Shown here in pieces: positions 4,977 to 8,017 of a stretch of DNA of 8,017 bases (positions within the stretch are counted from its first letter, which is position 1; each line of letters opens with the position of its first letter). Origin of the DNA: Candidatus Bathyarchaeota archaeon (GTDB lineage Archaea; Asgardarchaeota; Lokiarchaeia; Sigyniarchaeales; Sigyniarchaeaceae); the NCBI GenBank assembly GCA_014729935.1, contig WJJB01000462.1:1-8017 (forward strand), in the 5' to 3' direction. Under the pieces are notes generated by a model, which saw only the letters and a program-made list of their open reading frames with translations, made no database searches and was not told the origin of the DNA. A program made the position numbers and the translations under genes.

Positions 4977-5179
4977 ACTTTTGAAATGATTGACCAGCCA
5001 AAACCTAAAGCTGAATCTCCATGGTGGAAAACCTGCCAACAAATGCAATACACATTTCATCCCTCTATTCAGGATTTTTTTCCCCAATATAACTGCTTCT
5101 GGTGCTTTTTCTAATGCATGGTTTAAATAGTTTCCATGCTATGTCCTCGTATTCTCCTCTAGAGAAGAAGTGAAACTCA
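4977..5179 (+). other. Intergenic region upstream of the MFS transporter
   Basis: The longest gene-free stretch in the window, about 200 bases. It carries T-rich runs near 5071-5082 and 5105-5111, which may end transcription from the preceding gene, followed by the promoter of the transporter. No small gene or structured RNA is evident. Confidence 0.45.
5122..5129 (+). promoter_or_regulatory. TATA box for the MFS transporter
   Basis: TTTAAATA is a good match to the archaeal TATA consensus. It lies about 58 bases before ATG 5180, predicting transcription start near 5150 and a leader of about 30 bases that contains AGAAGAAGTGA, whose AAGTGA is a modest Shine-Dalgarno match seven bases before the start. 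Confidence 0.55.
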
Positions 5180-6439
5180 ATGGCGGAACAATCGGAAAAG
5201 ACATTTAATCGCTGGATCATTTTGGTCGGCGCCATCCTCGTGCAGTTGGCGCTGGGTGCAATATACTCGTATGGTATCATCAAGCCTGCTGTAATCGCAG
5301 TGTACGGAGCCGTTGATACGATAGCTCTCATGCCCTTTGCATTCGGACTCCTGTCATTTGCCATAGTCATGGTTTTCGCGGGTCGTTGGCAAGACAAGGC
5401 TGGCCCAAAAATCGTCGCGTTAGTCGGTGGGATCGTGCTCACCGCGGGGTACGTGATTAGCGGGTTGATAGCTCCAGTCACCAACACGTGGGGGCTTGTC
5501 GTCACTTATGGGATAATTGGAGGCGCGGGCATCGGTTTCGGGTATGTCTGCCCAATTGCTTGTGCAAGCAAGTGGTTCCCGGATATGAAAGGATTGATAA
5601 ATGGTCTTGCAGTGGCTGGTTTTGGTGCTGGAGCTTTTATCTTCAATTACATTTTCAAGGCATTCATTGGAACCGTGGCAACCACACAGACCTTGGCATT
5701 GAATTTCATTGTCAGTGGGTTTATCATGGGCGGCATGGTCATTGCTGGAGCCTTGATCCTGCGTAATCCTCCCGAAGGTTACAAGCCAGAAGGATGGGAA
5801 CCTCCTGCAACTGCAGGAAGCAAGGTGTTAAATGACGAAGATGCATTGCAAGGAGCAGATTGGGAACCAAAGGACATGATCAAGACCCCCTCATACTGGT
5901 TGCTCTGGGGCATGTTTGTCTGCTCCGCAATGTGTGGATTGATGGTTATAGGAAATTACAAATCATATGGGCAATCAATATCTCTCGTGGAAGCAGATGC
6001 ATGGTCTGCGACGGTTGGGGGGATCGCGGCACTATTCAACGGCCTTGGCAGGATATTCTGGGGGAAGATGTCAGATATCCTCGGCAGAAACAATACCATG
6101 AAACTCATGTTTGCAATTCAGGGGGGAACGATGCTCACGTTTGCCTTGGTTCCCAATATAATTGTGTGGGTATTGCTGGTCCAAGTCCTGTATTTCTGCT
6201 TTGGTGGTAATTTCTCCCTGTTCCCGTCCGCAACGGGGGATTATTTCGGATCGAAAAACTTGGGATTCAATTACGGACTGGTTTTCACCGCGTATGGCAT
6301 TGCTGGAATCGTCGGCGCAGTGGCTGCCACACCCATGTTAAACTTGGTGGGAAGTTATCTTGGTTACTTCCTGTTATTCGGCATACTTTCATTCGCCGCC
6401 TTGGCGATGGCGTTCTTGGTAAAACCACCTAAACGCTAA
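5180..6439 (+). CDS. OFA-family MFS transporter (oxalate/formate antiporter-like)
   Basis: A 419-residue, twelve-helix major facilitator of the oxalate/formate antiporter family, of normal length. It begins WIILVGAILVQLALGAIYSYG (12-32), the family's usual first helix. Other marks are FAGRWQDKAGPK (66-77), GIGFGYVCPIACASKWFPDMKG (117-138), a polar central loop (196-235) after NPPEGY, and the second-half pair NGLGRIFWGKMSDILGR (287-303) and DYFGSKNLGFNYG (354-366). Arg291 appears equivalent to OxlT Arg272. In helix 11, where OxlT and close relatives have TAKG with the essential Lys355, this protein reads TAYG (370-373), so the substrate is probably not oxalate; a monocarboxylate is one guess. 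It acts in the cytoplasmic membrane. It has its own promoter and terminator, so I see no link to the selenium genes beyond proximity. Confidence 0.88.
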   Translation: MAEQSEKTFNRWIILVGAILVQLALGAIYSYGIIKPAVIAVYGAVDTIALMPFAFGLLSFAIVMVFAGRWQDKAGPKIVALVGGIVLTAGYVISGLIAPVTNTWGLVVTYGIIGGAGIGFGYVCPIACASKWFPDMKGLINGLAVAGFGAGAFIFNYIFKAFIGTVATTQTLALNFIVSGFIMGGMVIAGALILRNPPEGYKPEGWEPPATAGSKVLNDEDALQGADWEPKDMIKTPSYWLLWGMFVCSAMCGLMVIGNYKSYGQSISLVEADAWSATVGGIAALFNGLGRIFWGKMSDILGRNNTMKLMFAIQGGTMLTFALVPNIIVWVLLVQVLYFCFGGNFSLFPSATGDYFGSKNLGFNYGLVFTAYGIAGIVGAVAATPMLNLVGSYLGYFLLFGILSFAALAMAFLVKPPKR

Positions 6440-6449
6440 GTTCTGGCAA

Positions 6450-6481
6450 ACGGGCTCATTCCCGTCATTTTTTCCTTTTTT
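6450..6481 (+). terminator. Hairpin and U-tract terminator after the MFS transporter
   Basis: ACGGG (6450-6454) pairs with CCCGT (6461-6465) around CTCATT, followed by T6468-6473 and T6476-6481. It begins ten bases after the transporter's stop. The T-runs alone would suffice for archaeal U-tract termination. Confidence 0.65.
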
Positions 6482-6539
6482 ACCCAATTTTTCGACAGAA
6501 AGGCACGTCCTTTTGTTTAGTTAGTTCGGGTGCGGTTGT

Positions 6540-6950
6540 TTAATTGAGAAAACGGTGGTATTTCTCTAGCTTGTAATCGATATACTTTTCCACGATAGGA
6601 GCCAATTTTTGGTGTTTCAATGCATTGCCAAGACTGATTGCATCATGATAATTACCTTTTCGAGCAAGTTCATCCATACGAAGAAACCGTGCAGCGATTT
6701 CGGGATTTCGCCTGAAAAATCCACGGACCTCACGCTCCATTTCCTTCTTTGATATTGTATCTTTCCTTTTTTGGGGATTGAAGAACGTGGCGTGATCGAG
6801 GGCATACCTGAATGCTTGACCTCCCATGATGATGGCAAGAACCGTCAGCACGAGAACCCATCCCTCCAGGTTCGTGAGGAAAATGATGGTAAGGCTCAGC
6901 GCGGTAGATATGCCGAGCGTGACAAAAAGGTTAACTCTCTTTGGATTCAT
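6540..6950 (-). CDS. Small two-helix membrane protein of unknown function
   Basis: A 136-residue protein I cannot assign to a family. Two hydrophobic helices, about residues 7-26 and 30-48, form a tight hairpin, so both ends should lie on the same side, most likely the cytoplasm given the basic MNPKR start and KRK after the second helix. The remaining 85 residues are soluble, highly charged and apparently all helical (KKEMEREVRGFFRRNPE, then RMDELARKGNYHDAISLGNALK), with a feel of helix-turn-helix repeat or tetratricopeptide-like packing but no clear repeat. It begins 43 bases after the stop of the acyl-CoA synthetase on the same strand, so the two are probably one transcript. No Shine-Dalgarno is visible. 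It converges on the MFS transporter, leaving a 100-base gap that contains that gene's terminator. Confidence 0.7.
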   Translation of the reverse strand: MNPKRVNLFVTLGISTALSLTIIFLTNLEGWVLVLTVLAIIMGGQAFRYALDHATFFNPQKRKDTISKKEMEREVRGFFRRNPEIAARFLRMDELARKGNYHDAISLGNALKHQKLAPIVEKYIDYKLEKYHRFLN

Positions 6951-6993
6951 AACAGGTACCCGAGGAAATGGTGGAAGAAAAAGATTGGTAGTA

Positions 6994-8017
6994 CTAGTCG
7001 GTTATCTGGATGCCATCGTCAGATAACTCGACCGACGTGTCGATGGCGTACATGCGAGTGATCTTGTCCTTGTAATGTTCAGCGATGTTCCTGCGCTTGA
7101 ATTTCAACGAGGGGGTCAGGTCCCCGGTTTCCTCGGAAAGCTCGTGGGGTATGATCTCGAATTTCTTCACCTGCGCGAAGGGGTCGACGTTCGAATTGAT
7201 GGTATCGATGTCATCTTGAAAGAGCTGGTATATTTCCGGCTGGTAAAGGAAAGTTTCGATCTCGCTCTCGTCGGCTTCCTCGAATTCGGGCATCTGGCTA
7301 GCGATTCCGGGCATCTCCCGCCGGACATGTTCGGCAAGATATGAGAAATTGGGTGTAACAAGCGCGGTGACATACTTCCTGCCATCTCCAGTAAGGACCA
7401 GCTGCTGGATGAATTGCACCATTGCTGCAAGATCCTCCACCATGATGGGAGGTACCTTCTTACCCGTGGATAACACGAAGATTTCCTTTTTCCTGCCGAT
7501 GATCTTCAAGTTACCATCCTCATCAAACTCGCCCAGGTCACCCGTGTGGAACCATCCATTTTCCTCCAGCACTTCACGCGTCTTGTCGGGTTTATTCAAG
7601 TATCCTTGGAATACTTGCGGGCCCTGCACCAGGATTTCCCCATCGGGAGCTATCTTTTCCTCGGTGCCAGGAATTGGCGGGCCGACGGTGCCAAAGGTAA
7701 CATTGAGGGGATCATTCATGTTGGTAACCGGGCTGGTCTCGGTGAGGCCATATCCCTCGATGATCATGAGCCCGACTGCACCGTAGAATTTAGCGAGCTC
7801 CTCGGGCATGGAGGCACCACCACTGATGAAAAAGAGTAATTCACCACCTGTCATCTTAACGAACTTCTTGAACACGAGAGCCCTGGCGAGCTTCAACTTG
7901 ATCTTCAATCCCAAGCCCACATGTTGATTCGACCTGAATCGCTTGCTATATTCCTTCCCGACCTTCACCGCCCACCAGAATATCTTCTGCTTGAGGGAAG
8001 AATAAGCATTTACAGAC
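6994..8017 (-). CDS. Long-chain acyl-CoA synthetase (AMP-binding, ACSL/FadD15 type), C-terminal part
   Basis: About 340 residues of an AMP-forming fatty acyl-CoA ligase; the frame stays open to the window edge, so the N-terminal part, including the P-loop, lies outside. GTG 7968 is an internal Val, since VNAYSSLKQKIFWWA upstream of it matches the family. Visible motifs: FISGGASMPEEL, EGYGLTETSPV (adenylate binding), GTVGPPIPG, GEILVQGPQVFQGYLNKP, GWFHTGDLGEFDEDG, GRKKEIFVLSTGKKV (hinge and fatty-acid gate region), and near the end GDLTPSLKFKR, with the Lys that contacts the adenylate. The long insertion and GDLTP-LK-KR ending are typical of ACSL and FadD15 rather than short-chain ligases. It activates fatty acids to acyl-CoA in the cytoplasm or at the membrane. 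GC appears somewhat higher than in the neighbouring genes. Followed at 43 bases by the small membrane protein. Confidence 0.9.
   Translation of the reverse strand, partial: SVNAYSSLKQKIFWWAVKVGKEYSKRFRSNQHVGLGLKIKLKLARALVFKKFVKMTGGELLFFISGGASMPEELAKFYGAVGLMIIEGYGLTETSPVTNMNDPLNVTFGTVGPPIPGTEEKIAPDGEILVQGPQVFQGYLNKPDKTREVLEENGWFHTGDLGEFDEDGNLKIIGRKKEIFVLSTGKKVPPIMVEDLAAMVQFIQQLVLTGDGRKYVTALVTPNFSYLAEHVRREMPGIASQMPEFEEADESEIETFLYQPEIYQLFQDDIDTINSNVDPFAQVKKFEIIPHELSEETGDLTPSLKFKRRNIAEHYKDKITRMYAIDTSVELSDDGIQITD

Noticed and set aside
6485..6520. AAAGGCACGTCCTTT near-palindrome as a terminator for the minus-strand gene
   Set aside because: Pairing is imperfect and no T-run follows on the minus strand.

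Overview
The window looks like part of an archaeal chromosome, most plausibly from an Asgard archaeon of the Lokiarchaeota type. The reasons are an in-frame UGA (selenocysteine, Sec) codon in a SelD that resembles eukaryotic SEPHS2 more than bacterial SelD, a eukaryote-like SECIS candidate at the 3' end of that gene, AT-rich TATA-like promoter elements, a U-tract terminator, and a long-chain acyl-CoA synthetase of the ACSL/FadD15 type. No rRNA, tRNA, CRISPR array, insertion sequence or integrase is visible. The lineage is an inference; no marker gene lies in the window.

Layout. Bases 1-295 hold the C-terminal end of a membrane lipid kinase of the dolichol/phytol kinase type, on the plus strand. 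Bases 416-3236 hold a tight minus-strand operon for selenium handling: two YedE half-transporters, a TusA-like carrier, a 403-residue protein with three DsrE/DsrF-like domains, and a second, degenerate TusA-like protein. A 137-base divergent intergenic region (3237-3373) separates it from selD on the plus strand (3374-4435). Next come a 142-residue possible PH/GRAM-like protein (4548-4976) and an OFA-family MFS transporter (5180-6439) ending in a terminator. The right end has a minus-strand pair: the C-terminal 340 residues of an acyl-CoA synthetase (running off the window) and a small two-helix membrane protein.

How the genes fit together. YedE-type channels are linked to selenium uptake, TusA/DsrE-type proteins carry sulfur or selenium as persulfide/perselenide, and SelD turns selenide plus ATP into selenophosphate. 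Uptake, relay and activation therefore sit side by side, and SelD itself appears to contain the selenocysteine that the pathway makes.

The most unusual observations concern UGA codons. (i) SelD has UGA at codon 22. (ii) The terminal UGA of selD coincides with the AUGA quartet strand of a SECIS-like fold at 4424-4478. (iii) The two YedE halves lie in one reading frame separated by a single UGA. (iv) The TusA-like protein and the DsrE fusion also lie in one reading frame separated by a single UGA. In (iii) and (iv) the combined product would match the single-chain layout known in bacteria (YedE; TusA-DsrE in YedF). Ordinary termination and re-initiation is the default reading of (iii) and (iv), but in a Sec-decoding genome both deserve a direct test.
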